In this document: positions 33,719-41,382 of the stretch, one piece after another
How positions within the stretch are numbered: position 1 is the stretch's first letter
How the letters are laid out: every line of letters starts with the position of its first letter
Assembly (NCBI GenBank): GCA_017547885.1
Contig: JAFYOP010000001.1
Location: 127,500 to 191,499, forward strand
DNA from: Clostridia bacterium
GTDB taxonomy: Bacteria > Bacillota > Clostridia > Christensenellales > CAG-138
Length of the DNA: 64,000 bases
Direction: 5' to 3'
The notes under the pieces: generated by a model
Told to the model about the DNA's origin: nothing
Seen by the model: the letters and a program-made list of their open reading frames with translations, nothing else
Databases searched by the model: none
Position numbers and translations under genes: made by a program

Positions 33719-34294
33719 ATGGCAGAAGCGGTAAAAAAGAGATTCAGCATAGGGCTGGACATTGCCGATTCGGGGGCAAACCGTGAATTCACCGTGGTGG
33801 AGGGGGACAGCGGAAACCGGCTTTCCATACTGCTTACCGATGGAGGTGACCCCGTTGACCTTACAGGGTGCAGAGTGGTGGCGGTGTTCTCAAGGAGCGA
33901 CGGCACTTCCTGCCAGGACAGCGGCGAGGAGGACGGCGGCGTGACCATATGCGGTGCGCTGAACAATCAGGTGGATATAGACCTGTATCAAAGCTCTGTT
34001 TCTCCCGGCATGGTGGAGTGTGAGCTGCAGATATATTCCGACGTGGACCTTTCCACCCTCGTTACCACAGCAAAGTTCAACTTTGCCTGCCGCAAGGCCA
34101 TTATGGACGGCGAAACCATCGCCTCCGCCCCTCAGTATCCCATGCTGAGCGGCCTTATACAGAGGGTGGAAACGCTGGAAGCTTCCGCAGCCGAGGCGGC
34201 GGACAGCGCAAACGCCGCCGCCTCACTTTGCCATGACGCGCTGGACGGCAGCATAAGCACATGGCGGATAATCTACTACGCAAAGGAGGAATAG
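33719..34294 (+). CDS. Baseplate upper protein (BppU-like) N-terminal domain protein
   Basis: 191 residues (AGGAGGTGACCC-ATG). The beta-strand pattern REFTVVEGDSGNRLSILLTDGGDPVDLTGCRVVAVFSRSDG... and VDIDLYQSSVSPGMVECELQIYSDVDLSTLVTTAKFNFACRKA matches the BppU N-terminal domain that joins receptor-binding parts to a baseplate. The end is helical (RVETLEASAAEAADSANAAAS). Such proteins occur in siphoviruses, making this a mixed-heritage particle. Confidence 0.68.
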   Translation: MAEAVKKRFSIGLDIADSGANREFTVVEGDSGNRLSILLTDGGDPVDLTGCRVVAVFSRSDGTSCQDSGEEDGGVTICGALNNQVDIDLYQSSVSPGMVECELQIYSDVDLSTLVTTAKFNFACRKAIMDGETIASAPQYPMLSGLIQRVETLEASAAEAADSANAAASLCHDALDGSISTWRIIYYAKEE

Positions 34295-34298
34295 CACA

Positions 34299-34715
34299 AT
34301 GGCAGTATATTTGGGAAACAGACTGGTGCTGGCAAACGGCGTTGCGGGCACAAGCCTTGCAAACGGCCATGCCGAGACCCATGCCGCGGGAGGCGGCGAT
34401 GAGCTGACACCCCAAAGCATCGGGGCGGCTCCCGCCTCACATACCCATGAGGAATACGCCACAAAGCCTGTGGCTATGACACTGTCCCTGCCCCGAAGCG
34501 GATGGACGGAGTACACCTATACCTGCGTGCAGACCATTGGCGTAAGCGGTATGCGCAGCAGCAAGTACGCCATAGTGGGCCCCGCTCCCATAGACTGGGG
34601 GGTATACACCGAGGCAAATGTAAGGTGCGGCGTACAGGGCTATAATTCTCTCACATTCTCCGCGGATAAGCTGCCCACCAGCGATATTCAGGTGAATGTG
34701 CTGATGTGGGGGTAG
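34299..34715 (+). CDS. Tail-fibre-like protein
   Basis: 138 residues. The segment HAETHAAGGGDELTPQSIGAAPASHTHEEYATK is the Thr/His/Gly-rich repeat typical of phage tail-fibre proteins (NHTHPA-like). The C-terminal part is beta-rich (WTEYTYTCVQTIGVSGMRSSKYAIVGPAPIDWG). Likely a receptor-binding appendage. Confidence 0.7.
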   Translation: MAVYLGNRLVLANGVAGTSLANGHAETHAAGGGDELTPQSIGAAPASHTHEEYATKPVAMTLSLPRSGWTEYTYTCVQTIGVSGMRSSKYAIVGPAPIDWGVYTEANVRCGVQGYNSLTFSADKLPTSDIQVNVLMWG

Positions 34716-34719
34716 AAAA

Positions 34720-35055
34720 ATGCTGTTTAATCTTTTAAGAGGACATAACCCCGGCCTTGGCGTGGTATCCGGCACTGTTACAGGCATTTCAGATCCGGAT
34801 ATTATCCAGATACCCCTCACAGTGACCCCTGTGGTGGCGGTATTTCGCACCGCCGTGGGCAGCAGCTCTGAGGTGGCGGTGTATTACCGGGCGGAGCTTG
34901 GCGGGGAGTTTACCCTTGTGACCGGGGGCAGCGCCCCTGTAAATTCAAGGGTGTATTCCCGCGGAGATACCCGCATATCCGTACTGGTAAGCGGCGCAAG
35001 CACAGCCAACACCGCCACCCTTGATTACTATATACTGGGGGTGAAAAAGGAATGA
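34720..35055 (+). CDS. Small tail-associated beta protein, unknown
   Basis: 111 residues; rich in Val/Thr/Ser strands (VVSGTVTGISDPDIIQIPLTVTPVVAVFRTAVGSSSEVAVYYRAELGGEFTLVTGGSAPVNSRVY) with a final DYYILGVKKE strand. It overlaps the next gene by 4 bp. Probably a tail-tip or fibre accessory. No family recognised. Confidence 0.55.
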   Translation: MLFNLLRGHNPGLGVVSGTVTGISDPDIIQIPLTVTPVVAVFRTAVGSSSEVAVYYRAELGGEFTLVTGGSAPVNSRVYSRGDTRISVLVSGASTANTATLDYYILGVKKE

Positions 35056-35291
35056 TTTCAGCTGAACGAGAGCTGCATCTTATGAAGGTGCATGTATTCA
35101 ACAGCGAGGAGGAAAGAGCGGCGGCTCAGCTTGAGGGCATCATAGGTGAGGACGACCTTGTCATTACCCCGGAATCCGGGCCCATAGACAGCGAAATGAG
35201 CGACACATCCACCAACCCTGTGGAAAACAGGGCCATAAAGGCATATGTGGACGCCGCCATCGCCGCGGCGATCCAATCCCTCAATCTGTAA
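35052..35291 (+). CDS. Small fibre-connector-like protein
   Basis: 79 residues. The segment MSDTSTNPVENRAIKAYVDAAIAAAIQSL is a motif widespread in phage tail-fibre proteins (SxTSxNPVQNKVIKxYVD). An alternative ATG at 35082 is possible. It overlaps the previous gene by ATGA. Confidence 0.6.
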   Translation: MISAERELHLMKVHVFNSEEERAAAQLEGIIGEDDLVITPESGPIDSEMSDTSTNPVENRAIKAYVDAAIAAAIQSLNL

Positions 35292-35308
35292 AAGGGGGGA
35301 CTGAGCAT

Positions 35309-36025
35309 ATGAGCATAAGGCAAAGGTTTATTGACTACCTCCACGCTCAGGTGGGCTGCATATACGTATGGGGCGCACAGGGGGAAAGGGACATAACAGA
35401 GGCTTGGATACGCAAAAAGGAGACCTCCGAGGCCAACGCCAAGAGGGCGATTTCCCTGTGGAAAAAGCGCATAGCTCAGGGCATGGAAAACATCGCCGCA
35501 TATGACTGCAGCGGCCTGATAATGAGGTTCCTTATTGATGAAGGGCTGTACAAATCCGACATGTCCTCCCGGGGGCTGTACTCCGCGGCACAAAAGCTGG
35601 ATAAGCGAACGGAACTTCAGCCCGGTGACCTTGTTTTCCGCCATAACGGAGAGCGGATACACCACGTGGGCGTGTTCGTGGGCAGCGGCATGGTAATAGA
35701 ATCCAAGGGCAGGGATGACGGCGTGGTGCTGAGGCTCATGGATGCCTCCGGCAAGTCCTACTGGAACCGCTACGGAAGGCTCAGCGTCATTGCGGATGAG
35801 GACGAGTCCGAACAGCAAGAACCCTGCTATCCCGATATGTATTACTATTCGGGAGCCACATACGTAAACCTTCGCACAGAGCCCAACGGTGAAATAATAG
35901 GCCGGGTAAACAGGGGAGATAAAGTCCTTGTGCTGGGCGATAGTGACGGCTGGGCGGAGGTAATAAAAAAAGACGGCCGGTATCTGAGGGGCTGGTGCGC
36001 CTCAGGCCGGCTGAAAAAAGCGTAA
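35309..36025 (+). CDS. NlpC/P60 endolysin with SH3 domain
   Basis: 238 residues. The NlpC/P60 catalytic cysteine is in AAYDCSGLIMRFL near residue 68, with the His region HHVGVFVGSGMVIESKG near 115. A C-terminal SH3-like domain follows (ATYVNLRTEPNGEIIGRVNRGDKVLVLGDSDGWAEVIKKDGRYLRGWCASGRL). It cuts gamma-D-Glu-diamino acid bonds in peptidoglycan. Position before the holin marks it as the lysis enzyme. It has AGGGGGGACTGAGCAT-ATG upstream. Confidence 0.9.
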   Translation: MSIRQRFIDYLHAQVGCIYVWGAQGERDITEAWIRKKETSEANAKRAISLWKKRIAQGMENIAAYDCSGLIMRFLIDEGLYKSDMSSRGLYSAAQKLDKRTELQPGDLVFRHNGERIHHVGVFVGSGMVIESKGRDDGVVLRLMDASGKSYWNRYGRLSVIADEDESEQQEPCYPDMYYYSGATYVNLRTEPNGEIIGRVNRGDKVLVLGDSDGWAEVIKKDGRYLRGWCASGRLKKA

Positions 36026-36047
36026 AGAGAGGAGAATTTCACACAAT

Positions 36048-36452
36048 ATGAACAACGAGATCATTACCGGCGGCATCTTCGCCGGAGTGGGCGGGGTACT
36101 GGCATACCTCTTTGGCCCCTGGGATGCGCCTATCATGGTGCTGCTGGGTGTGGTGGCCATGGACTACCTTACAGGTGTGGCCTGCGCTGCCGTGGCAAAG
36201 GAGCTTTGCAGTACCGTGGGCTTCAAGGGCCTGCTGAAAAAGGTGTTTATCTTTATACTTGTGGCACTTGCGGCTATGCTGGACAAGCTTGTGCCCGCCA
36301 CAAACGGGGCTGTGCGCAGCGCCGTGTGCATGTTCTACATTGCAAACGAGGGCATTTCCATACTGGAAAACGCAGGCCGTCTTGGCCTGCCCCTGCCCGA
36401 GGCGCTGAAAAACATGCTTACCAAGCTGCAGAAGCAGGAACAGGCAGAATAA
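36048..36452 (+). CDS. Phage holin (TcdE/Cph1 family)
   Basis: 134 residues, three to four membrane helices (GGIFAGVGGVLAYLFGPW, PIMVLLGVVAMDYLTGVACAAV, VFIFILVALAAMLDKL, AVCMFYIANEGISILENA). The MDYLTGV and FYIANEGISILENAGRLG motifs are diagnostic for the phage_holin_4 family. It would permeabilise the membrane to release the endolysin. It is the last gene of the operon and ends in a strong terminator. Confidence 0.92.
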   Translation: MNNEIITGGIFAGVGGVLAYLFGPWDAPIMVLLGVVAMDYLTGVACAAVAKELCSTVGFKGLLKKVFIFILVALAAMLDKLVPATNGAVRSAVCMFYIANEGISILENAGRLGLPLPEALKNMLTKLQKQEQAE

Positions 36453-36457
36453 CATAA

Positions 36458-36480
36458 GGGGGCGAAAGCCCCCTTTTTTG
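36458..36480 (+). terminator. Terminator of the capsid operon
   Basis: GGGGGC-gaaa-GCCCCC-TTTTTTG just after the holin stop. Confidence 0.88.
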
Positions 36481-36501
36481 TGTTTTTGGAATGAGGATGG
36501 T

Positions 36502-36580
36502 ATTCTTCTTTTCTTTTTCTTTTCGTATCGAAAAGAAATAAGAAAAGAAGCAAAAGAAAAAGAAAAGATAAAGTTTAATT
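36502..36580. repeat. Polypyrimidine/polypurine hairpin repeat, copy 2 (inverted)
   Basis: TTCTTTTCTTTTTCTTTTCG mirrors into GAAAAG... purines; reverse complement of the copy at 12862-12948, with flanking ATAAAGTTT conserved. Confidence 0.65.
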
Positions 36581-36585
36581 GATGG

Positions 36586-36819
36586 TTAAAACTCAAAGGG
36601 GAGCAGCCCCATGTTTTTGCAGGCCGCTAAATACAGCCCATCTACACGGCGATTCTTTTCGCACAGCATGGGATGGGAAAAATCGCCGCCGTGGCGCTTT
36701 ATCATTGCTGCAAGGCGATGCAGGCTGTTCAGCTCATGGTAATACAGCGGGCTGACAAGGCTTAACTGATGCATAAACTCTATTTCCAGTGCCGCATCTT
36801 CCATATAGTAGTCCTGCAT
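36586..36819 (-). CDS. Small hypothetical protein
   Basis: 77 residues (MQDYYMEDAALEIEFMHQLSLVSPLYYHELNSLHRLAAMIKRHGGDFSHPMLCEKNRRVDGLYLAACKNMGLLPFEF), acidic N-terminus, helical. It has AAGGAGGCCACT before the ATG. Divergent from the Xre gene at 36950. Unknown function; possibly a leftover of the phage early region. Confidence 0.55.
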   Translation of the reverse strand: MQDYYMEDAALEIEFMHQLSLVSPLYYHELNSLHRLAAMIKRHGGDFSHPMLCEKNRRVDGLYLAACKNMGLLPFEF

Positions 36820-36949
36820 AGTGGCCTCCTTAAATGTTGAATATGAGTTAATTGTATACAGTTAGCAAATAATAGTCAACTAATTGAGAACATAAATTGC
36901 CTAAAACAATACCTTTGTGAGTATTCTAATAGTGAAATGAGGTATCGCA

Positions 36950-37246
36950 ATGGTTGACTTTGGAATGAGATTAAAAACCCTGCGCGAAGCGAAAAAGCTG
37001 AATCAAAGCCAGCTTGCTGAGCGGATGGGCGTAACAAAAAGCATGATTTCAGCCTATGAAAATTCTATAAGAATGCCAAGTTATAACGTTCTTATACGAT
37101 TTGCAGGGCTGTTTGGTGTGTCTGTTGACTATCTGTTAGGCGTGGACAGAGGTGAGGTAATAAATGTTTCGGGCCTCACAGAAAGACAGCGAGAAATAGT
37201 AGTCGAACTGATATATGAGTTTAAAGGACAAAATAAAGAACAATAG
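36950..37246 (+). CDS. Xre-family repressor-like HTH protein
   Basis: 98 residues. HTH over residues 5-65 (MRLKTLREAKKLNQSQLAERMGVTKSMISAYENSIRMPSYNVLIRFAGLFGVSVDYLLG), then a short helical tail (TERQREIVVELIYEFKGQNKEQ). Close to prophage CI-type one-domain repressors. Its place at the edge of the capsid locus suggests a former immunity regulator, but chromosomal origin is also possible. Confidence 0.82.
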   Translation: MVDFGMRLKTLREAKKLNQSQLAERMGVTKSMISAYENSIRMPSYNVLIRFAGLFGVSVDYLLGVDRGEVINVSGLTERQREIVVELIYEFKGQNKEQ

Positions 37247-37270
37247 GGCGGGAATACCGCTCTTTTTTAT

Positions 37271-37442
37271 TTATCTAAACCCACCCACCACCCTTCAAGG
37301 AAGCTTTTCCTGGCGGAAAAGCAAAAAAGTGCTGTCGAAAGGGACTGTCATTGCGAGGCAGCCCGCAGGTTACCGTGGCAATCCGTTTCCTTTCGCCCGA
37401 AGGGCGAAATTACCTTAAAGGGTGGTGGGCGGGTTTAGATAA
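37271..37442. repeat. MITE-like repeat, full copy 2 (172 bp)
   Basis: Left end TTATCTAAACCCACCCACCA, right end GGGCGGGTTTAGATAA, inverted to each other with the conserved CCTTAAAGGG near the right end and an internal AGCTTTTCC/GGAAAAGC hairpin. It starts 24 bp after the HTH gene stop. Confidence 0.75.
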
Positions 37443-37490
37443 TTTGAGAACGGATTGCCACACCAGTCTGCGGACTGGTTCGCAATGACA
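37347..37490. repeat. Inverted TGTCATTGCGA / TCGCAATGACA repeat overlapping the MITE-like copy
   Basis: TGTCATTGCGAGG at 37347 and TGGCAATCCG at 37375 on one side, and CGGATTGCCA and TCGCAATGACA (37451-37490) on the other, read as one inverted element. The two halves straddle the right end of the MITE-like copy. Sequences with this core are common dispersed repeats in bacteria. Confidence 0.6.
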
Positions 37491-37659
37491 AATTGTTTGC
37501 GAATTTATAATACGCAAAAAGCCCCATCCGTCATGGGGCTTTTTGGATAGCACGTCTGTGCTCATTATGATTAATTTTACGTTATCCTTTGGTACTTTCC
37601 TTTAAGGAAAGTACGCTTCTTTTGGTTCTTTTCTTTTAAAGAAAAGAACATATATCCCC
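37443..37659. other. Intergenic region downstream of xdhC
   Basis: No gene. It holds the second half of the inverted repeat, a GCCCCAT..ATGGGGC terminator-like hairpin at about 37520-37541, and A/T-rich hairpins (TACTTTCCTTTAAGGAAAGTA and TTCTTTTCTTTTAAAGAAAAGAA) at 37588-37648. Confidence 0.55.
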
Positions 37660-38151
37660 CTACGCCTTGCCCAGCCTCTTTTTCATGGTCTTTTCCACGG
37701 CGTTGAGTATGTTTTCGTAGCCGGTGCAGCGGCACAGGTGGCCGGAGAGGAGCTTACGGAGCTCATCGCGGGTGTATTCCTTGCCGGATTCCAGAATTTC
37801 CACGGCGGTCATAATGAAGCCGGGGGTGCAGAAGCCGCACTGTACGGCGGTCTCGTCGATAAAGGCCTGCTGGATGTCGGAAAGCTCGCCGTTGGGGCCA
37901 AGGAGGCTTTCAAGGGTGCGGATGTTTTTACCCTCTGCCCATACCGCAAGGTAGATGCAGCTGTTGAAGCATTCGCCGTCAATGAGAACATTGCAGGCGC
38001 CGCATTCGCCGACTTCGCAGCCCTTCTTTACGGAGGTAAGGCGGAAGTCATTGCGCAGAAGGTCGGTAAGGGAGGCGCGAACATCTATCATCTTTTCAAC
38101 GGGCTTGCCGTTGATGGTGCATCTGAGAAGTTTATACTGAGTCTCGTGCAT
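37660..38151 (-). CDS. xdhC: Xanthine dehydrogenase-type [2Fe-2S] subunit
   Basis: 163 residues. N-terminal plant-type ferredoxin cysteines (GCEVGECGACNVLIDG..C) and C-terminal CxxC...CxC cluster (VQCGFCTPGFIM...GHLCRCTGYENI) give two 2Fe-2S clusters. It passes electrons from the molybdenum subunit to the FAD subunit. Start overlaps xdhB's stop by one base; AGGAGGTGAGC precedes it. Confidence 0.94.
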   Translation of the reverse strand: MHETQYKLLRCTINGKPVEKMIDVRASLTDLLRNDFRLTSVKKGCEVGECGACNVLIDGECFNSCIYLAVWAEGKNIRTLESLLGPNGELSDIQQAFIDETAVQCGFCTPGFIMTAVEILESGKEYTRDELRKLLSGHLCRCTGYENILNAVEKTMKKRLGKA

Positions 38152-39032
38152 TACAGCTCACCTCCTGAAAGTTTTATGGCCTCAATGAGTGCCTTCATTG
38201 CCAGTTCCTTTGCAAGGTGCAGGCGGAATTCCTTGGTGGCGCGCCAGCTGGTGCGGGGGTTAACGTCCTGCAGTGCGGCTTCGCCGAAGGCCTGTACGGT
38301 TTCCATGGATACGGGCTTGCCGGTGGCGGCAGCCTCGGGAGACATGGCCCTCATGGGAACGGGGGCGGCTACGCCGTAGGCGATGCGGGCGTGCTCAATG
38401 GTCTTTTTATCGGCGGAAAGCTTAACGTTTACGGAGCAGCCGGTGGTGGCGATGTCCATGGCGTTGCGCATTGCGTACTTGATGTAGTGGCCCTTGTAGC
38501 CTTCATAGCTTTCCTTGCGGATAAGTATAGCGGTGAGCAGCTCATTGTGCTCCAGGGCTACCTTGCCCGCCTTGATGTAGAATTCCTTGATGGGCAGCTG
38601 GCGGACGCCATTGGGCCCGGTTATCTCCATTATTGCGTCGTAGGCATGGAGGGTGGAGGCGGAATCTGCGGAGGTAACGCCGTTGCAGGTATTGCCGCCG
38701 ATGGTGCCTATGTTGCGTATCTGGGGGCCGCCAACCATGTCAACCGCCTCGCCCAGCACGTTGATGTGCTCCTGAATGATGGGGTGGCGGGTGATGTGGG
38801 AGAAGCTGGTGAGGGGCAGTATGCGTATGGTGCCGTCCTCATCCATGGAGATGCCGCGGAGCTCGTCAAGGCCGTATATGCTGACCAGCTCGCAGCCTGC
38901 AAGGCGGCCTTCCCGCATCTGAATGAGCACGTCGCTGCCGCCTGCGATTATCTTGGCCTCGGGATGCGCGGTAAGGAGCTCTATGGCGTGGGAAACGCTT
39001 TCGGCTTCGTATAATGCCTTCATATCGTACAT
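38151..39032 (-). CDS. xdhB: Xanthine dehydrogenase-type FAD subunit
   Basis: 293 residues. FAD-binding motif AKIIAGGSDVLIQMREGRL and the second TIGGNTCNGVTSADS match molybdopterin dehydrogenase FAD-binding domains; a CO_deh_flav_C-like end follows (ARIAYGVAAPVPMRAMSPEAAATGKP). It passes electrons to NAD or another carrier. GAAAGGAGAGATAATCAC-ATG precedes it. Confidence 0.94.
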   Translation of the reverse strand: MYDMKALYEAESVSHAIELLTAHPEAKIIAGGSDVLIQMREGRLAGCELVSIYGLDELRGISMDEDGTIRILPLTSFSHITRHPIIQEHINVLGEAVDMVGGPQIRNIGTIGGNTCNGVTSADSASTLHAYDAIMEITGPNGVRQLPIKEFYIKAGKVALEHNELLTAILIRKESYEGYKGHYIKYAMRNAMDIATTGCSVNVKLSADKKTIEHARIAYGVAAPVPMRAMSPEAAATGKPVSMETVQAFGEAALQDVNPRTSWRATKEFRLHLAKELAMKALIEAIKLSGGEL

Positions 39033-39054
39033 GTGATTATCTCTCCTTTCCTGA

Positions 39055-41343
39055 TCAGATGAGGCCCTCTTCGCTGAAGCGGGCGAACAGCCTGTGGGGG
39101 TTGATGGGCAGCTGGTTTATGGCTACGCCGGTTGCGTTGAGTATGGCGTTGCGGATGGCGGGTGCGCCGGAGCAGGCAGGGGGCTCGCCCAGCGCCTTTG
39201 TGCCAAAGGGTGAGGTGGGCTCAAAGTTTTCCACGAATTCCGCCTTAAGGTCGGGATGATCCATAAATGTGGAAAGTTTGTAGTCCAATAGGTTATTGTT
39301 GAGGGGCCTTCCGGTCTTCTGGTCAAAGAGCAGCTGCTCGGAAAGGCCGTAGCCTATTGCCATGCTCATGCCGCCGTGAACCTGTGCCTCGGCAAGGGCG
39401 GGGTTGATAAGCTTGCCGCAGTCGTGTACGTTTACCATGTTTACAAGCTTTACCTTGCACATGGGTATGTCTACCTCAACCTCCGCAAAGGTACAGCCGA
39501 AGGAGTAGGCGTTGTTGCGGATGGTGTAGGTGGACTCGGCGGTGATATGCTCGCTGTGTACGGGGTTGTACTGGGCGGTCATGGCAAGCTCAGAGAGGGA
39601 CATCAGCACGGAGCCGTCTGCCACGCGGACTATGTTGCCGTCCACTATGTCAAGGTTGGCGGGCATCTGGCGGGTTACCTCGCAGGCGTAGTCCAGTATC
39701 TTTTTCCTGAGCAGGTCGCCTGTCTGCTTGATGGAGAAGCCTGCCATGTAGGTCTGGCGGGATGCGTATGCGCCAAGGCCGGTGGGGGTGATGTCGGTAT
39801 CCTGACAGCTTACCACACGAACGTCCTTGTAGCTCTTGAGGCCGACAACCTGGGCGGTCATCTGGGCATAGGCGGTGTCCGCGCCCTGACCTATTTCGGT
39901 TTCGCCGCACTGCATGGTGACGGTGCCGTCAAGGTTGAGCTGCATACGGTTGGAAGAGGTTTCCAAGGAGATGGGATATACGCCGGTATTGTACCAGAAG
40001 GCGGCTACGCCTATGCCCCGGCGGATGGGGCCCTCATCCTTGGCGTATTCTTCCAGCTTGCGGTAATAGTCGATTGCAGCAGCGCCCTTTTCCATGCACT
40101 GGCGGAAGGAATCATCGTGGTTTACATTCTGTGAGAAGCCATCCACAAAGCCCTTGGGCATGATGACTTTATTGCGGTATTCCACAGGCTCCATGCCGAC
40201 TGCCCTTGCGCAGTCGTCGATGTTTGCGTCATCCGCAAAGGAGGCCTGAGGCATGCCGTAGCCGCGCATTGCGCCTGCGACCGGCATGTTGGTAAATACC
40301 GTGTAGCTGTCGCACTGCATGTTGGGGCAGGGATAGATCTGGGCGAAGGATCCCATAGCCTTTGCCACTATGCTGTGGCCGTGGGATGCGTATGCGCCCT
40401 GATTGGAGTAGCATTCCACCTTGCGGGCGGCAATAGTGCCGTCCGGCTTGAGCCAGGTTACGATATGGAAGCGTATGGCATGGCGCACGCGGTTGGATAC
40501 AAAGGTCTCTTCGCGGGAGCAGTCCATACGTACGGTGCGTCCGCCCATCATGGTGCAGCACCATGCGCACAGGGGCTCATACAGAGCATCCTGCTTGTTG
40601 CCGAAGCCGCCGCCTATGTAGGGCTTTACTATGCGGATATCTGCCCAGGGACGGCCCAGAGCCTGACCCACTATGCGGCGGATAATGTGAGGTATCTGTG
40701 TGGAGGAAACCACCACAATGCGGCCGTTTTCTTCGTAGGAATAGCAGCCGTGGTTTTCAATGTGACAGTGCTGGACCATGGGGGTATCATACCAGCCCTC
40801 TACCTTTATTAGCTCAGGGTCCTTGATGGCTTCATCGTAGTCGCCCTTGCTCATGGAGGTGTGATTGAGTATGTTGTTGGGATAGGCGTCGTGGATGAGG
40901 GGAGCGCCGTCCTGCATGGATTCGATGGGATCCAATACAAAGGGCAGCTCATCGTATTCCACCTTGAGGGCGCGGACGCCCTGCATGGCAGCAACTTCAT
41001 TTTCCGCAATTACTGCGGCGATATCGTCCCCATAGTAGCGAACGTGCTGATTTAAAAGCTTTCTGTCCTTAACGTCCTGATGGCCGGGATCCATGCTCCA
41101 GGGATGGCCGGCGGTGGGGAAGGGAATGTCGGGCACGTCAAAGCAGGTAAGCACCTTTACCACGCCGGGGATATTCAGCGCGGCGGAGGTGTCGATACTC
41201 TTGACATAGCCGTGGGCGATCTCGGAATGCTTTACCCTGATATACAGGGCATCGCCGGGCATTCTGTCCTCGTAGTACTTGGTACGGCCGGTGACCTTGT
41301 CAAAGGCATCAACTCTGGCCTCGCTCCTTCCGGTTTTGTTCAT
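39055..41343 (-). CDS. xdhA: Xanthine dehydrogenase-type molybdenum subunit
   Basis: 762 residues (AAGGAGGTAATCCA-ATG). Aldehyde oxidase/XDH N-terminal domain (RVDAFDKVTGRTKYYEDRMPGDALYIRVKHSEIAHG), molybdopterin-binding loops IGGGFGNKQDALYEPLCA and RGYGMPQASFADD, GETEIGQGADTAY, and the C-terminal LGEPPACSGAPAIRNAI with the catalytic glutamate region (GEPP). It hydroxylates purines such as hypoxanthine and xanthine with Mo. Subunit splitting in three genes is the bacterial form. Exact substrate is inferred from purine neighbours. Confidence 0.94.
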   Translation of the reverse strand: MNKTGRSEARVDAFDKVTGRTKYYEDRMPGDALYIRVKHSEIAHGYVKSIDTSAALNIPGVVKVLTCFDVPDIPFPTAGHPWSMDPGHQDVKDRKLLNQHVRYYGDDIAAVIAENEVAAMQGVRALKVEYDELPFVLDPIESMQDGAPLIHDAYPNNILNHTSMSKGDYDEAIKDPELIKVEGWYDTPMVQHCHIENHGCYSYEENGRIVVVSSTQIPHIIRRIVGQALGRPWADIRIVKPYIGGGFGNKQDALYEPLCAWCCTMMGGRTVRMDCSREETFVSNRVRHAIRFHIVTWLKPDGTIAARKVECYSNQGAYASHGHSIVAKAMGSFAQIYPCPNMQCDSYTVFTNMPVAGAMRGYGMPQASFADDANIDDCARAVGMEPVEYRNKVIMPKGFVDGFSQNVNHDDSFRQCMEKGAAAIDYYRKLEEYAKDEGPIRRGIGVAAFWYNTGVYPISLETSSNRMQLNLDGTVTMQCGETEIGQGADTAYAQMTAQVVGLKSYKDVRVVSCQDTDITPTGLGAYASRQTYMAGFSIKQTGDLLRKKILDYACEVTRQMPANLDIVDGNIVRVADGSVLMSLSELAMTAQYNPVHSEHITAESTYTIRNNAYSFGCTFAEVEVDIPMCKVKLVNMVNVHDCGKLINPALAEAQVHGGMSMAIGYGLSEQLLFDQKTGRPLNNNLLDYKLSTFMDHPDLKAEFVENFEPTSPFGTKALGEPPACSGAPAIRNAILNATGVAINQLPINPHRLFARFSEEGLI

Positions 41344-41382
41344 TGGATTACCTCCTTAAATGCGGTTAAAACAGTATGGGAT

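Noticed and set aside
27825..36452. Tailocin (headless tail) interpretation of the phage-like cluster
   Set aside because: A major capsid protein is present and sheath, tube and tape-measure genes are absent, so a capsid-bearing particle is more consistent.
38217..39014. Plus-strand frames opposite xdhB and xdhA
   Set aside because: The minus-strand proteins match known families over their whole length; the opposite frames match nothing.
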